In this document: positions 1 to 13,763 of the stretch, in pieces
Numbering within the stretch: the stretch's first letter is position 1
How the letters are laid out: each line of letters begins with the position of its first letter
Assembly: GCA_008694505.1 (NCBI GenBank)
Contig: VZDJ01007747.1
Location: forward strand, 30,794,574-30,858,573
From: Cyanoderma ruficeps
Taxonomy: Eukaryota > Chordata > Aves > Passeriformes > Timaliidae
Length of the DNA: 64,000 nt
Direction of reading: 5' to 3'
Notes under the pieces: generated by a model
The model's input: only the letters and a program-made list of their open reading frames with translations
Databases searched by the model: none
Told to the model about the DNA's origin: nothing
Position numbers and translations under genes: made by a program

Positions 1-3000
1 TTAGCCTAGTTTTCCCAGAAAATAAAGATTAGGCATGGCTATCACCTAAGATAGTTTTTCCACTCAGGTGGCTAAATCAGGGAGAGATAAACCCTCCAGA
101 TAATAAAACTTCCTCATTTGAGTAACTGGAAGGAGTTGAGAAACCAAATTAACCCAGTCATGAATAGCATGGTTGTCATCCATCCATTCCTGTTACACAT
201 TCTGTTTGGCAGCACCCAAGTGCCTAACTCCAGGGATAGCCTAATCTGACACTGATCAGCTGTGGAGCTCTGAAAACCAGCCAAAGAATTATCTTGCACA
301 GGGAAACACATAAGGCATATGCAGAGGACTGGAAAGGAGAGGGGTGGTAAAAAGGACAGGGAAGGATTAGGCCATAATATAGAGGAGGTCTTGGATTGCC
401 AGAGAGGGAAAAATGCTTCTGGGTATATGGGAAAGAGATATTGCAGTAGCAATGCTCCCATACGAGGCTATCACAAGCCTCATTTATAAAAGCTGCTTAT
501 TAGTCCAAGATGTAGAGATTCATAACCTAGTGCTGGAGGGGCTCCAGTCTACATTCACATATCTTTAAACGCATAATGATCTTAATTAGGTAGGATAAGG
601 CATGTAACTCAAGGTCTACAATTAAATTAGAACACAATGTCTTTTCCAGTTTATTCTCTTAATTAAAAATACATATTAATACTATAAACTGAAGTACCTT
701 ACAGGATCCATGTAGGCCATTTTTCATGAGAAGATGGAATAGCAGATTTCATTTACTGCTGTCCAATTTGGCTACAAATTACATGGGCCCAAAACCCAAA
801 GAAGTCTTGCTACAGCATATTTCTGAGACCTAATTTTCCAGCAGTTCTAGCACCAATTCACTGGCGGATATGAAAATGAACTTTATGTCAACTTTACCTA
901 ACATTTCCTTTTAGTGAAACATTTACATTCTAGCAGACATAATGTGCAGTGCTGGGATATATTTACAAGCTCTTCTGGATAAAGGATTTTTAGTAGGATC
1001 ATCTAAGTATGTCTTTTCTTAACTTAAGGGGAACTGTAGGCACTGAAACACACCACATTTTAGAAAATGAGATTAACATAAACCAGGAAGAATAAGATTA
1101 TATAAATACAGAAGAAAAATATTTTATACCCCACTTTGTCTGTAAAGAAAGTAAGCTAAATCCACATTTTCAAGCTTTGTTATCATTTAATTTTCTGCTT
1201 TATCTTCATAGAATCAGCTGAATTTCACAGAGTGTAAATTTCTATCCACTATTCTAGAGAAAATCTAATTAGACATATTCCTGAGTCACAAAGTACAGAT
1301 AGATAGACTAATATCTAAAGGAAATTGGCATTCTACAGATAAAACCCATAGTAATTAAAAACTCCTTTATAAAAATGCCCTATATTAAATGAAATATTTT
1401 TAATTCTGGAATAGGATTGGTTGTAGTTATTGATTACTGAAAAAGCCAGCCATTAAGTGCTTGCAAATTACTTGGCCAGAAGTAGTATTATATTACTAAA
1501 GAATGAAAAAAAAAAGGTTGAGTCAGTATTTTTCCATGAAATTTGTATTAAATTTTGTTCACAACAATTCCTTTCAAAGTCATTCCAGAAGTCATTTTTT
1601 CTTATAAATGAACATCTATGTATCATAAACAGTGCCTTGGTGATTTCTTTTTCAAAAGTCACAGTCAATTTTAGTAGTATATTTAATAAGCTAATGGAGG
1701 AAGATGGTTAAGTACACTCTTCATCAAAGCAATTGCCCCATGTAAAAAAAACTATCCTGCCTACCACCACACAAATGCTAATTAATGCTTTTAATATTTA
1801 GTCTCCATCTCTTTTTAGTGTTTCACTTCAAAGAAGTCCTGCATCAATACATAAGTGTTTTACTGTCTTTTAATGCTGCCAAGCTAGTTGAAACCTTTTT
1901 TGAAGACTATTCCCTAACCTCTCCTATCTAGGAAATGTACTGTGAACATTTCTCTTTGGAAATCTTTCCCCTCTGCTTATCACTGCAGACACTGTAATGT
2001 ACAACCACTTACTATTCTAAGAAATAAAGGTGCTTCTGCAGTTGTGACTTCCAACCTAATCAAATCAAATCAAAGTAGGTCCCCAGCCAGTAGACAGATT
2101 CTTCCCACACGGTCCCCAGAGAGCCCTGTGACATGTAAATCACTTGACACTTTCCAGGAGGATGCTGCTCTGTACCATAAGCCTGCAGCACACCATTACT
2201 GATTACGACTTCCGCACTTACAGAGACAGGCAACATGCTTATTTATACTGACACTTTTAAACTAGCTTATTTTCCCACTATAAAAAGTCATTTCTGTGAA
2301 CGACTGCTGCACCAGGAAAGAGGGCAGACTGAGAATGGAGAACACCCTGCTCTCTACAGAATCATTTTTACTTTAAGTCATGCACAAGGGGTACAAGATA
2401 CTAAGCCCTCACAGTAGAGAATAGTAAAAAAAAAAAATACAGAGATGTGCTGCACCTAAATGTATGTAAAGAGATTAGAGATGTATAAAAAGTATATTTT
2501 AGTAATACTAAAATAAAATAAAACATCTTGCTTACGAAAAATGTGAACTTGAATATGGAGGAGCAAATTAGACATATATTTTATAATTAAACAATCAGAA
2601 TATAACATCTTGATTAAGTAAATTTGGATGACAGAATAGTGGCTTTAGCAGTTAATTAATCTACACTTTTAATTCCAGTACCTTCTAATTTACAAAAAGT
2701 CTTTCAAGAAAACTGTCAAGAAATCCCAAAAGAATTTTACTACAGAGAGAAAGTGTAAGCTGTGAAATGAGTCTGATGTATTGCACAGATGCTGATTATA
2801 CATGGTAATAAAATTGACAGCTCTTCTTTGCATTTTCCCCATCTGCTTTTAAAGTAAATGGCAAAAACATCTGTCAAAAAACCAAAAAATAGATTTCAGT
2901 GATGGGATTGAGTACAGCTGCTGAATCTGAAAAACTGCAATACACAGCCAACACATCTCTCATCACATTCAACATCTGCCAGATTTTGGGGTTTCTTTTT

Positions 3001-5804
3001 TTGTTTGTTTTTAAAATAAGGAAACAGTAATGATCTCCCTTGCTAGAGGAATCCTTGAGGCTATGAAACAAAGTACCTTTTTTGTCTCTCCAGAATTGCA
3101 CCTCTAGAGTGCCTAAATTCACTAAATGTCACTTCTAGCTTTAGCAGCAGAAGAATTCTGTTGAAAGCTGTGATATCATCCACATCTAACAAAACAAAAG
3201 ATGTATTTTGAATGACTACATTACTTGCATTTCTTACTTTCAGGCTGTAAGTCTGTGTATTAATAAATCCGTTTGACAGTTTTCTAAATATTTGTATATA
3301 AAGAATCACTGTCAATGTTGCCCTAAAGCTTGCCAAACTGTTAACATCTAGTCTAATTGTTCCATCAAATATTTCCTCAGGGGATTGGTTTTAAATGACA
3401 GACAACTCCTTAGTCTGCATTACATCAAGAAAGTAACAGGAATTGCAATTCTAAAGCTATGAAATAATTCATCGCATTTATTCAAAAGCAAGTCTCAAAC
3501 CTGCATTTCATTACAGAAACCACCACCTCATGCTCTGAACTCTACAGCATCACTAATGATGATGGGCTTGACATTCCCCCATTGTTACAGGCTCAGGTTG
3601 TAGCAAAATAAACCAATTGTTAAATAATTGTTTGCTTAGTACTTTGGCCTCTGAGTCACCTAGAGTCAAGTTAGTCTCTCTAATTATCCCATTTTTGATG
3701 AGAGTTCTTATACCACCACAGCTAGCCAAGCTGTTCATATAAGTGTTTTAAATTCACCAAAAAACAGATACAACCCTGCTACACTCTTGGCTCATCACAA
3801 GCAGGGATCTGCCCACCTGTTGTAAAAGAGCAGAAACACTACCTTGAAAATCCCCCCATTGTGTGAGACCAACAGAGTGACAGGAGTCCTCACTACCTGC
3901 TAAATAATATGTGGTCTTACAGTTCAAATTTGCCACAAAATTATAAAAGCTTTTCAACTGAGAATATGTGGTTGCTTACTTAACTATGTATTTAAAAATG
4001 TATTTCATGAATAAATGTTTGAATGGTGACAAAACACAAAATACTGAAAAGTCAGTATCCATAGGTTCTTTTTAAACTACTTCACTTACATAATTGCTGA
4101 GGAAAAGTAATCAGCAGTGAAGAGCCATGTGTGAAAAGAAAATCTAAGATTAACAACACCTTTGGAGTATGGCACAGCTGTCAGAAATCTACGAGGGTTT
4201 TTCTGGAAAAGCGACATGGGCCTTCTCCAGCTTCCCTTCATGCTGTATAAAATATTCATTTATTCCATGCCTGAGTTATTTTCTTTCCCTTGGCAGCATC
4301 AGAGAGGTCCATCAAGGTGCCTCTTCTACTTAACACCCACAAGAAAATTGCACAAAACCCTGAGAGGCTGAATGGTGCTCATGCTGGCCAGTACCTACTG
4401 CTAGTTTCTGGAAACCAGCACTGCTTCCATATGTTTCTTGTCTGGTTGTTTTGTTCTGTGTCTCTATGTTCTCTTGACTCTTGAAATTATCCTGTTGTCT
4501 GAATTTAATTAGTTTTCAAGATAGGACACAAGGGCATGAAGAAAGCCAAAGACGTGAACAATGGCAGAACAGAACACAGGCTAATAAAGAACAGATTAGC
4601 TGTTATACGTAGAAAAACATCTGACAACTCAAATGAAAAAGCTGGTTTTTTGTTTTCCAAAAAGAATAAAGCCACATGATTTACAGTAATTTTCAGATTA
4701 GGAAGATATTTGAGTAAGAGCATGACAAATGATTTCTCTTGTGTGTGTTAAGCAGGCAGGATTAGCTATCCAAGTAGCAAAATCATCTATTTTTAAGCAT
4801 TTAAATGAAATATGGTTTAAGTTTTGCCCAAGAAATATTAAGGTAGGAATACTAAAGTTAAGTTACAGGTACTTCAGGGAAATCTGCATTGGTAAATTAA
4901 ATATATGAAGGTGAAGAAGTTAATACCTCAACAGATTTCTTTACCTTGTTTAAATTTGTTTCACATTTATTCAACACACTGCCTTATAGATAATGCATTT
5001 TTGATTATTTACATGTAGTTATTCTGTGTTTATATGCATATATCATACAAAAGATGTTTAAATTTTAGCAAATTTCTAAATTTTTGATTAAGCACACAAA
5101 TCAATTGTTTTATATTGCAGTGGGCATAAACACTGCCTCAACTAAGAAACAATGACCTTCCCAAGACCACAGAAAAGCACAGCAAGAGAACTGCATCGTT
5201 GACACACCGATGAAGAGTCTAGACAGAGGTCAGCGAGTAACGAATCGTAAAATCTTTCTAGGAAAATTATAATACAGCATCATGTTTATTTTCATGCAAA
5301 GATTTTCAATGTTTGTGGTCTTACTTTCAATATTTAACCAACTAATCAGGGCCAGGGACTTTTTAAAATTAGGCACTGCAGAACATGGAAAACTTCAGTC
5401 GCAGCATATATTGATACTAAAATTTTATTTTCATGTCCGCTATTTTGCAGACGTTCTTTCTGTTTCATTAGGAACCTTTTTGGTCCTCCTCCATACATAA
5501 AGCCTCCTCTTAGGAATTCTCATGAATAAGCATGTAAGCAATACATTATAACTAACAATATTGCAGCTGAAGATTATGTACTATTATTATTTGATATAAG
5601 CTTTGGACATAAAAATGCATTCAATTTTAGTCAAAACAGAAGCAAACGCTCTAGATTTCACTGAAAATTCACTATGCCTCTATGGTCACAGCACTCAAAT
5701 AAAACTCCTCATGTATGCAAAGCACTTCCCTAGTGCCTGCAGTGTGATCAGATCACTTTATCTTGGTTAAGTCCATCCATCAAAATCAGTTCTGTCCGAT
5801 CTCA

Positions 5805-5877
5805 TTTCCTTTCCCCTCTTTTCCTCTTCTTTTTCTTCTTTCTCTCCTTTCACTTCCTTTTTTCTCCCTTCTCCTTT
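5805..5877 (+). repeat. Pyrimidine tract of about 73 nt
   Basis: Only C and T occur on the plus strand over this stretch except for a single A at 5852. The SLIT2 transcript would carry a purine-rich tract here. Confidence 0.9.
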
Positions 5878-6628
5878 AATATACTCTGAGTGTTACTGTG
5901 AGAAGCAATCTCAGGAGCTTTTAATCCTGCTTAATTTCAAACACAGCTCACAAAGATGTAGTTGAGTGCTTGGCATAACACACAATCATTAATCAACACT
6001 TACGAAAACAAAGCATAAGAAAGAATGAGATGGGAAGATGAAAACATGAAGAAACATAGCCAGAAATCAAGATGGTAAGATAAGACAAGACTGAGGAAAA
6101 AATTAGGAAACTCATGGAAAATGTAAATAATGTTGTCATGAAACCACTATACAGTTTCTATTTTTGGCTTTCAAACATTGCAAAGGTCCATTCACATGAA
6201 ACAAAAACTTTATTCTGAAGGCTATAGTAATAAGAGGTCAGGGGCTTTTCAGTACACTGGATTGTGAAGATGAACTGTAAAAATTCCTGACTCCTATATT
6301 TTATTTTTTTTTCATTTCACATATTATGCAGTTTAGAGTCTTTTCTGCCTGTTACAAATGCCACAATTATCTATACAACTGTTCCTTATTTAAAAGTGGC
6401 AATCCTCCAGTCATCCTTCCTTCCAGCAAACCACCCTCCTCCCCAAAATGCCATTGTACTGACTTGATATTGTATCCTTCTGAAAAAGAAGAATTTAATT
6501 AAGTCCTTCCTTTGATTAATATTTTTTAATATAAAAAAGTGAAGGAACAATCAATTTAATTCCATGCTCTTTTTGCTTAAATAATCATCATTTGTACAAA
6601 TTTATGGTCATCAGTGCAGGTACTCCTT

Positions 6629-6643
6629 CCCCCCCCCCCCCCC
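6629..6643 (+). repeat. Poly-C run (C15)
   Basis: Fifteen consecutive C followed by a C-rich flank; poly-G in the SLIT2 transcript sense. Confidence 0.95.
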
Positions 6644-9600
6644 ACCTTCCCCCTCCACCATCCCTTAGCAACACTTATTGCAGTTCTATTTATTTTCATT
6701 TATGCATAATATTACAGTAAAGAAAGAAGTTTTAGAACCACTTTGACAGGTTCAAGCCATGGAAGAGAAAAGAAAATCAGAAGAATATAAGAGCAGCATT
6801 TTCATGAAGGTAGGCCTAAGTCATTAATGGCTTTTTGGCCTCTTTTGAAATAAGGGCTTGTCACACCATTCTGGGATAAGGTACCAGTACAATCAATAGA
6901 ATTGCTGCTGGGTTGCTATTTGTAGGGTTTCTCACAGTCTGTTTGAACACGTGCCAAAAAAATGTCTCTATTCGAAGGGAACCAGAATTACTTCTCCCGA
7001 TCATTCTCAAAGAATTTTCAGAAGGTGAATCCTGAAATTAAACCAAGCAAAAAGAGATTAACAGTGATGAAAAACTAAAAATGTGGAAGGAATGCCGGCA
7101 TAGAGGCTGATAAATGCTATTGCCATTAGAAAGGCTATAATTTCTAGCACCAATTAAAGTAATAGTTTTGAACCTTAATGACATTTAATGCCTTTAATAG
7201 ATGAACCGCGTGACAAAGGAGGAAAGCACTAGGTGCGTGAGACCACTTAAGTTGGTTAAGTGTAACAAATTGAACATGCCAATGAAAGGGCATCTCCTAA
7301 AAATTTCTGTAAAAGGAGAATTTCAAAAAAAATCCAAACCAACTCAAATGATGATGTTTGAGATGAATTAATGTATAGTGTATCATGCTTTGCTTAAGTC
7401 GATGAAAAAAGGCTAAAGTAAGGTACACTAAATAACAAAAGTTGGAAGAGTATTCGTATTATTTATGGCACTGTATTTTGCCTCACAATGTTACAATAAG
7501 ACATTAACTAACAGGTCTATGGGAATTTTTTTTAGGTTCCCAAAATGTTTCCTGCAGGTTACTCATGGTATGAAATCTATTCATTTGAACCAGAGGCAGA
7601 GGTATATCTGTGCACCCTTTTAATTTTTGTGCCTTCTGTAAAATTCATGGGTGCACTAAAACTGGAGGAGTTTTGTTGCTCAACGAATTTTTTTTTTAAT
7701 ATATATGGATTATGAATTCTTTCTTTCTCAAATATTATCACATTGACTGGATAAATCCTGAAAAGAATTTTAGGTTTTCTTATTTGGCTGCCTGTGAGTT
7801 CAGATAATAAAGTGGGGATTAATTTTGGAGAAAGGGTATAAACTGGTATAGATACCATTGTACTGATTAACACAGATTAAGAATTACATTTACTGAGATG
7901 CTGAGTACTCAATTTTGCTCCAAGCTTTATCAAACAGAAGGGAAAAAGAGAGGACACCACAGGTTTTATTCTCCTTCCATTTTCATTGACAGCTACTTGG
8001 AGATAAGCAGTGCTGTTTCTGAAGGCATCTTCCCAAGAGGCACTTGGCAGACAATACACTGCCTACTGACTGCCTCCGTGCAGCGGGAATTGCTGCTTTC
8101 AGCCAACTGCCTTCTGTACCAACTGAGAAGTCAGACAGAGAGTATGACAAAACTGGCTCAGCAGCACCCTGACAGCCACCAGCAAATCCAGCTACACTGG
8201 GACGAAACAGCATTTTGGCAACTAGCTCTGCCTCCTCTTGCTCCCACCATCAGACCTGCCTGCTCGTTCCTCAACCACTTCAGCTTCCAGTGCTAACTAT
8301 TTTTCTCAGTGGTTTAGGCTCTCACACCAAACTCAGAGAGACTGCAGTGCAGTGCAAGCACATATTCTCCTTGCCAGCTCTGCTACAGAGGCAGTAGCCA
8401 TCAGCCTCTGAGAAGACAGCTCCTAATGTCTTAAAACAGCATTGCACGACAGTAGAGCTATCAAGGCAACGTAAAGCCACAACATCAGTATTAGACTAAA
8501 CAGAAAGTCTTTTCTTGGACTTTTCCACAGAGAACTAACTCAGAGCTTCAACATGCTAAATTTTACTCAATGGAAACTGCTGATGTATAATTCTTAAGAA
8601 ATTCAATATTCCATTTAAAAGGTTCTTTTTTTAACACACTACTTAGATACAAGTTAATTTATCAAACCCCTAAGGTGAAAAAAAATCAAAACAACAACAT
8701 ACAATTGTCAACATAGAAGATACACTTTAAACCTGTGATTTCATTGCATTTATCAAAAGGATAGAGAAAACAACATTATTAATACTGCTCGGTTTTATAC
8801 AACACTGCCCCAAACAGACTGACAAGGTAATGAATTCAAAGTATTCTTGTGCAGAAACACATCAAACAACATTTTTTTCAAACAAAGTTAAGAAATCAGT
8901 GTTTCATAGGGTACTGAGGAGTTGATTGAGGTCAAGGTTTCCACAGAGAGAAAGAACAGCAGCAATGGACAGAGAACTTGGCAAAACATCACGAAACCAT
9001 GAGCATGTCTTGAAGGCAAGCTTCAAAAAAACCTCAAGAAAAAAAAAAATTATAGATCTTTTAAATGTAAATATGTATTTTATTCTTATTAAAAATAACC
9101 TGCTCTCCACATAAGAAGAAATAAGTAAGAGGCAGAAGTGGGTAGAAAAACAAAAACCCACAAAAATAAGTGGTCAGATTTTAAACACCTTTATAGAGGA
9201 GGGTTGACAATGAAGTTTAATGTCAGCTTCACAGGAAAATATTTTTTATATGAGACAAAATAAAGAAAAGAAAAAAGGATGGAAAGATGTAAGCACCAGA
9301 GGTGTTTGTGCACCATGAAGTTGGCTGAAGCAATATGACAGGCTGGTGGTACTCAGCACTGGATTCCTCAAACACAGATCATAAACAGGGGACAGAGGGC
9401 AGAGAAACATGTTCAGAGTAAGGAAATCTGGAAGTATTGCGTATAATGCCGCTATCAATAAAGTAGGGAATGTTCAAATGAAAACGCAGAAAAATATTGG
9501 CAAAAAAGAAAAACTACTGAAAAGATTGGACAATATTTGGTGCAGGTAAATAAGAAGTATAAAGCTAATTTTCTTGCAGTGTGCACAGGAATCTGGTAGT

Positions 9601-11296
9601 ATTATAAAGATAAGTGAATAAATAATAATTTGGCTGTTAAAGCCGGCACATCCTTCAGAAAACAACAGGGAGCCAGGCCAGCACATTTCTCTTCTTGCTG
9701 AGAACTGGGGAGCTCCTGCCAAAGCATGTGCTTACAGGGTGATTAAGGTAATGAAGCCATGTGTGTGGGGACTGCACTGAGGGTGGAAATGCAGCGTTCA
9801 CTGCACCCTCTGCCTCGTGCTCAGCTACTCCCCAGCATTCCTAACGCTGCCGTGACAGCACAGGCTCAGCTTTTCAAGTGTTTACTGTCAGCTACCATCT
9901 TGGCATACTGACAACACGATCACGTAAGGAATAAGTGAAAAAACAGCTTATTTTGTGCAATACAATCGTTCTTTTCAATCTAATCTCAAGGGGTTGCTAT
10001 AAGCAACAGTTGCAGAGGACTTCTTTAAAAAATGCAGCTTTAAAACACTTATTGTATGATAACAATACTGGAATGTCACAATCTTCCTGCAAGTTAAATT
10101 TAGTTAAAAGCAGAGAGGACTTAAGTCTTTCACAGACCAACTTTAAAACGTGACACACAACCTGATTCAATGTTAGAAATGTCTATGGACGTGATAATAG
10201 GATTACATTTACCGACTTCTTGTTCCTGACAAAATCATAACAGCCAAAAAAACAAGGCCTAGGACTCTGCAGGGCTAGATCAAGTTAAAACGTGGTGCAA
10301 CATGTACTGGCAGTTAAATAATGCAAGTGATTATTAGGTTGCAAAAAGCAAATGAAAGAAAACTAAAATTCTGTTAATAAAAACCTGATGATTCACTGTC
10401 ATCTGGAATATTGTATTGAACATTGGTCATTGAAGATGAAAAAAAGTTACAAAACAAGTATTTCAGAGAAATGAGATTAGTTAAGACATGGAAGGTTCGT
10501 CATACAAAAATATTGAATGGAGTTGGAATATTAGTTCAGAGAAGAGATGAATGAAGATGGCATGCAAAATAGAAGGTGACAGGGCACATTATGTATGTGA
10601 CTGCATTTTCCTTCTCTCTGCAAAGACAAAGGAACTTTAGTGAAACTTTAAAAAACTGTATTTTTAACTTGAAGAGTTTGAGCACAACTACCTCCCCCAA
10701 AATTTACTATCTTAACATGAAGATGTAAACATAGTAGGGTTTAAAGCAGATTGAATATTTAAAAGAAAACTTCTTTTCCCCCAAAAGCTTTGCAAATTTT
10801 CTAGTTTCAGAGGAACCCTAACACTTCCTGGGAGCGAGGAAAATATTTGTGCTACTGGTATTTTATTTCTGAAGTTGTACATTTCTGTTTCCAAAATATT
10901 CTTTAGGGACAAGTGATGTGGGCCACTTGCCAGGGTGGAGTGCTGGTTTGATCCGGTCTCAGACTTCCCTCAACTCTTCATTGGTGAAACCTTTTTAACT
11001 CCACAAACTCCTCATTTTCCAACCTTTTCTCTCATTCTCTTTGATGCTATGAAGCTAAATACACCTCCCATCCATAAGAATCATAAGACAACTATCACCA
11101 ATTGTTTTCTTCACTTTAAAGCAGTAAATATAGCATAAAGTTTTCTCCATATAACCAGCAAAATGTATTTGTCAAAACTTTAACTCCTCTTCAACATATT
11201 GACAAGGAAGCAGAAACAATCCTGTGATTCTCAGCAAATACATGACCCTTTACTCTAATTCTTCCACTCAGTTTTTCCCTCAATCTCAGAGCATTT

Positions 11297-11360
11297 CCTT
11301 CCTTCCTGCCTTCCATGTTGCCTTCCTTCCTTCCTGCCTTCATTTCTTTCCTTACCTTTC
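11297..11360 (+). repeat. CCTT-type simple repeat, imperfect
   Basis: Several CCTTCCTTCCTGCC-like units interrupted by short unique bases. Confidence 0.8.
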
Positions 11361-12986
11361 ACTCAACAGGGAAGTGTTATTTTCTCTATAAGTTCAGCCT
11401 ACCAATGGTTGAAATCATATCTTGCATTTTCTGAGTTACTCAAAATCTATCACTGAAGTTCATTTCTGTCACCACACCAATATTCATTGGTGTGCATCTG
11501 TTTAATACAAAATGATTACTAAAATTTGATTTTCTAATGTTCTATCTCCTCTTACACCTCCTGAGCAAAATATTGTGATCTGCATTTTATTTAGCCAGAA
11601 CCTACAAACTAGATACAAATAAACAGGTAGTTTACTCTGTATCAGTATGAACTATATGCACTGTACATATGTATATAAGCACTCATATATCACTATATTT
11701 TAATGGATTATAGACCTCAGAACAAGAAAAAGACCCTCACGCTGGAAACTGAATTATGTCTAGCCTAGCAGTAAGCATTGATCATCAGTTTGCAATCTGT
11801 TAAATGCTTCGCCAAATACTGAAGGTGTTATTACATGGTTACTTTTACACTCCAGGACAATAAACTGCTGAAGAACATAGCATTCCAAGCTTAAAACTCA
11901 AGACCATATCTTAGACATCTAAGAAAAATATAGTGGAAACTTCAGTGTCTGTAATCTAGTGGTTAGCACAGTGAGAAATATTTGACACGTACTCCCTACC
12001 TCCTTCTTGCAATATTTTTCCTCTATGCACATTGATGCACTTATGCAAGTAAAAACTTTGGTATACAGCTCATTAAATAAAAAATACTTTTCTGTGCAGC
12101 CTTCCTGGCCACTGTGAATGGATTTTATGAAAGAGTCACTTTATTTGCAAATGGAGGGATTTTTCTGAGAGTGGTGAAAGGTAGAAGTGTTTGTATTATA
12201 CAGCTGAATGACTGTATTGGAACACGTAGGGTCACCCAGGTCAATATTAACAACAGTAATTATGAACTGACAGATATGATTATTATCCACATCCTAAGAA
12301 GAAACCACAGTAGTTCCACCCTGCAATGTTCAAAACCACAGGTCAGATATCAACAAGCCAATTAAAATCTCATTGTGGTGCCCTAGTTTTAAACATTCAA
12401 GATAATCTTGTATCATCAAAATACTGAAAATCTTTTTATTCTGAATATTTTCTCCAACTCATTTACTTCTAGTCAGTCTTCACTTACCAAGGTGGTCATC
12501 ACAGCTACTTTCCCACTATTTCCCTAAAGGGAACTCCCAGATTCCCTTCCAAAACACTGCCCCTGCTGATCTCAGGAAAAAAAGAGATGTTCACGTTGCT
12601 GTGCCCCTGTCCATCTTGTCAGCAAGCTCACCTTTTGCTTTTGCTGCTCACCTGCACAGATGGCAATGCAGCAGTAACCTTCCTGCTGTGCCCACACAAC
12701 ATCTCAGCCACGTTGCTTTTGGAGACTGTTGCCCTACAGCACCCGGGACATGGTGGTACTTTTTGTATGACATGTCAGGGGACACTACCAGTGTCCATGT
12801 TCTTCTGTACAAAGATAGGTGCTATTAACACAATTGACTACATTTTACTCTTGCCTTCTCAGATTACTCTCTGAGGATACTGCTTTAAGCAGAACACTTA
12901 TTATTGGTGGTATGGATTGTTGATCTTTCATGCTAAAATCCAGCTCTCTAGTAGGAAGTCTGATGAATAAAGTGACTTAAGGTGAG

Positions 12987-13565
12987 TGGCACAGTTTAAC
13001 CCCAATTGGCAACTAAACCTCACAAAGCTGCTCACTCACTGACCCCACAATAGGATGGGGGAGAGAATCAGAAGGTTAAAACTGCAAAAACTCATGGGCT
13101 AAGACAAAGACAGTTTAACAGGCAAAGCAGAAGCTGCCTGCAAAAAAAGCAAAGCAAAGCACAGAATTCATTCACCACTTCCCAATGGCAGGCAGGGGTT
13201 CAGCCATCTCCAGGAGATCAGGGTTCTGTCATGTGTAACAGTGACTTGGAAGACAAACATCATCACCCTGAACCTCTCACCGTTCTTGTTCTTCTCCCAG
13301 CTGTATGTGCTGAGCATGATGCCACATGGTATAGAACATCCCTGGAGTCAGCTGTCCCAGCTGGGTCCTCTCCCAGCTCATTTTGCTCTCCAGCCTCCTC
13401 TGGTGGAGTTGGGTGAGGAGCAGAAAAGGCCTTGGCTCTGTGTAAACACCGCTCAGCAGTATCGAAAACACTTCTGTTTTATCAACACTATTTTCAAATC
13501 TAAAACATGGTCTCATACCAGCTCCTATGAAGAAAACTAATCTTATCTCAGCCAAAAGCAGCACA
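12987..13565 (-). mobile_element. Endogenous retrovirus solo LTR, degraded
   Basis: This 579-bp block resembles an LTR family I recognise from bird genomes. On the minus strand it begins TGTGCTGCTTTTGGCTG and ends AAACTGTGCCA, giving the TG...CA termini of an LTR. Inside are landmarks of the family in the right order: the stretch around CCTTTTCTGCTCCTCACCC, the promoter zone near 13300-13325, the AGATGGCTGAACCCC segment and the CTGTCTTTGTCTTAGCCC segment. The TATA-like and poly(A)-hexamer positions (about 13302-13309 and 13114-13119) no longer match canonical motifs. No gag, pol or env coding sequence flanks it, so it is a solo LTR. A clean target-site duplication is not visible. It lies in the same orientation as SLIT2, 198 bp beyond an exon. 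Exact family assignment is uncertain. Confidence 0.8.
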
Positions 13566-13763
13566 GAAAGTGACCCTGAAGGCAGCAGGCTTTAGAGTCT
13601 GCAGTGAAAAGCCATTCACTTATACAAGAGCAAGGATTCCCAAACTCTTTATAAACCCATTCCTACCCTATATAATGCCTTAATTTACGCAAATAATAAA
13701 AGCTAATACATGGGAAAAAAAATGGTTTTTGTAAGTTAATGGAAAAAAAGTCAGATTACGCAC

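Larger units (their letters stand above)
1..13763 (-). other. SLIT2: SLIT2 intron, partial, 3' of the domain-2 LRRNT exon
   Basis: I looked on the minus strand for exons encoding the repeats of LRR domain 2 and saw none. The region holds a pyrimidine tract (5805-5877), a C15 run (6629-6643), TTCC-rich sequence near 11297-11360 and the solo LTR at 12987-13565. A somewhat GC-richer unique stretch at about 7960-8400 has no recognised homology. The rest is AT-rich unique sequence with no feature I can name. Confidence 0.85.

Noticed and set aside
7898..8296. 132-codon plus-strand open frame
   Set aside because: It shows no recognisable domain, has overlapping minus-strand frames of similar length, and lies in a locally GC-richer intron stretch. 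It is consistent with chance.
12587..12874. Open frames of 95 and 75 codons just before the LTR
   Set aside because: I considered retroviral coding remnants, but no gag, pol or env motif is visible and the frames are out of register with one another.
12969..13574. AAAGTGAC on both sides of the LTR as a target-site duplication
   Set aside because: The left copy lies 10 bp away from the LTR terminus, so it does not abut the element. The immediate flanks do not match, and this is more likely coincidence.
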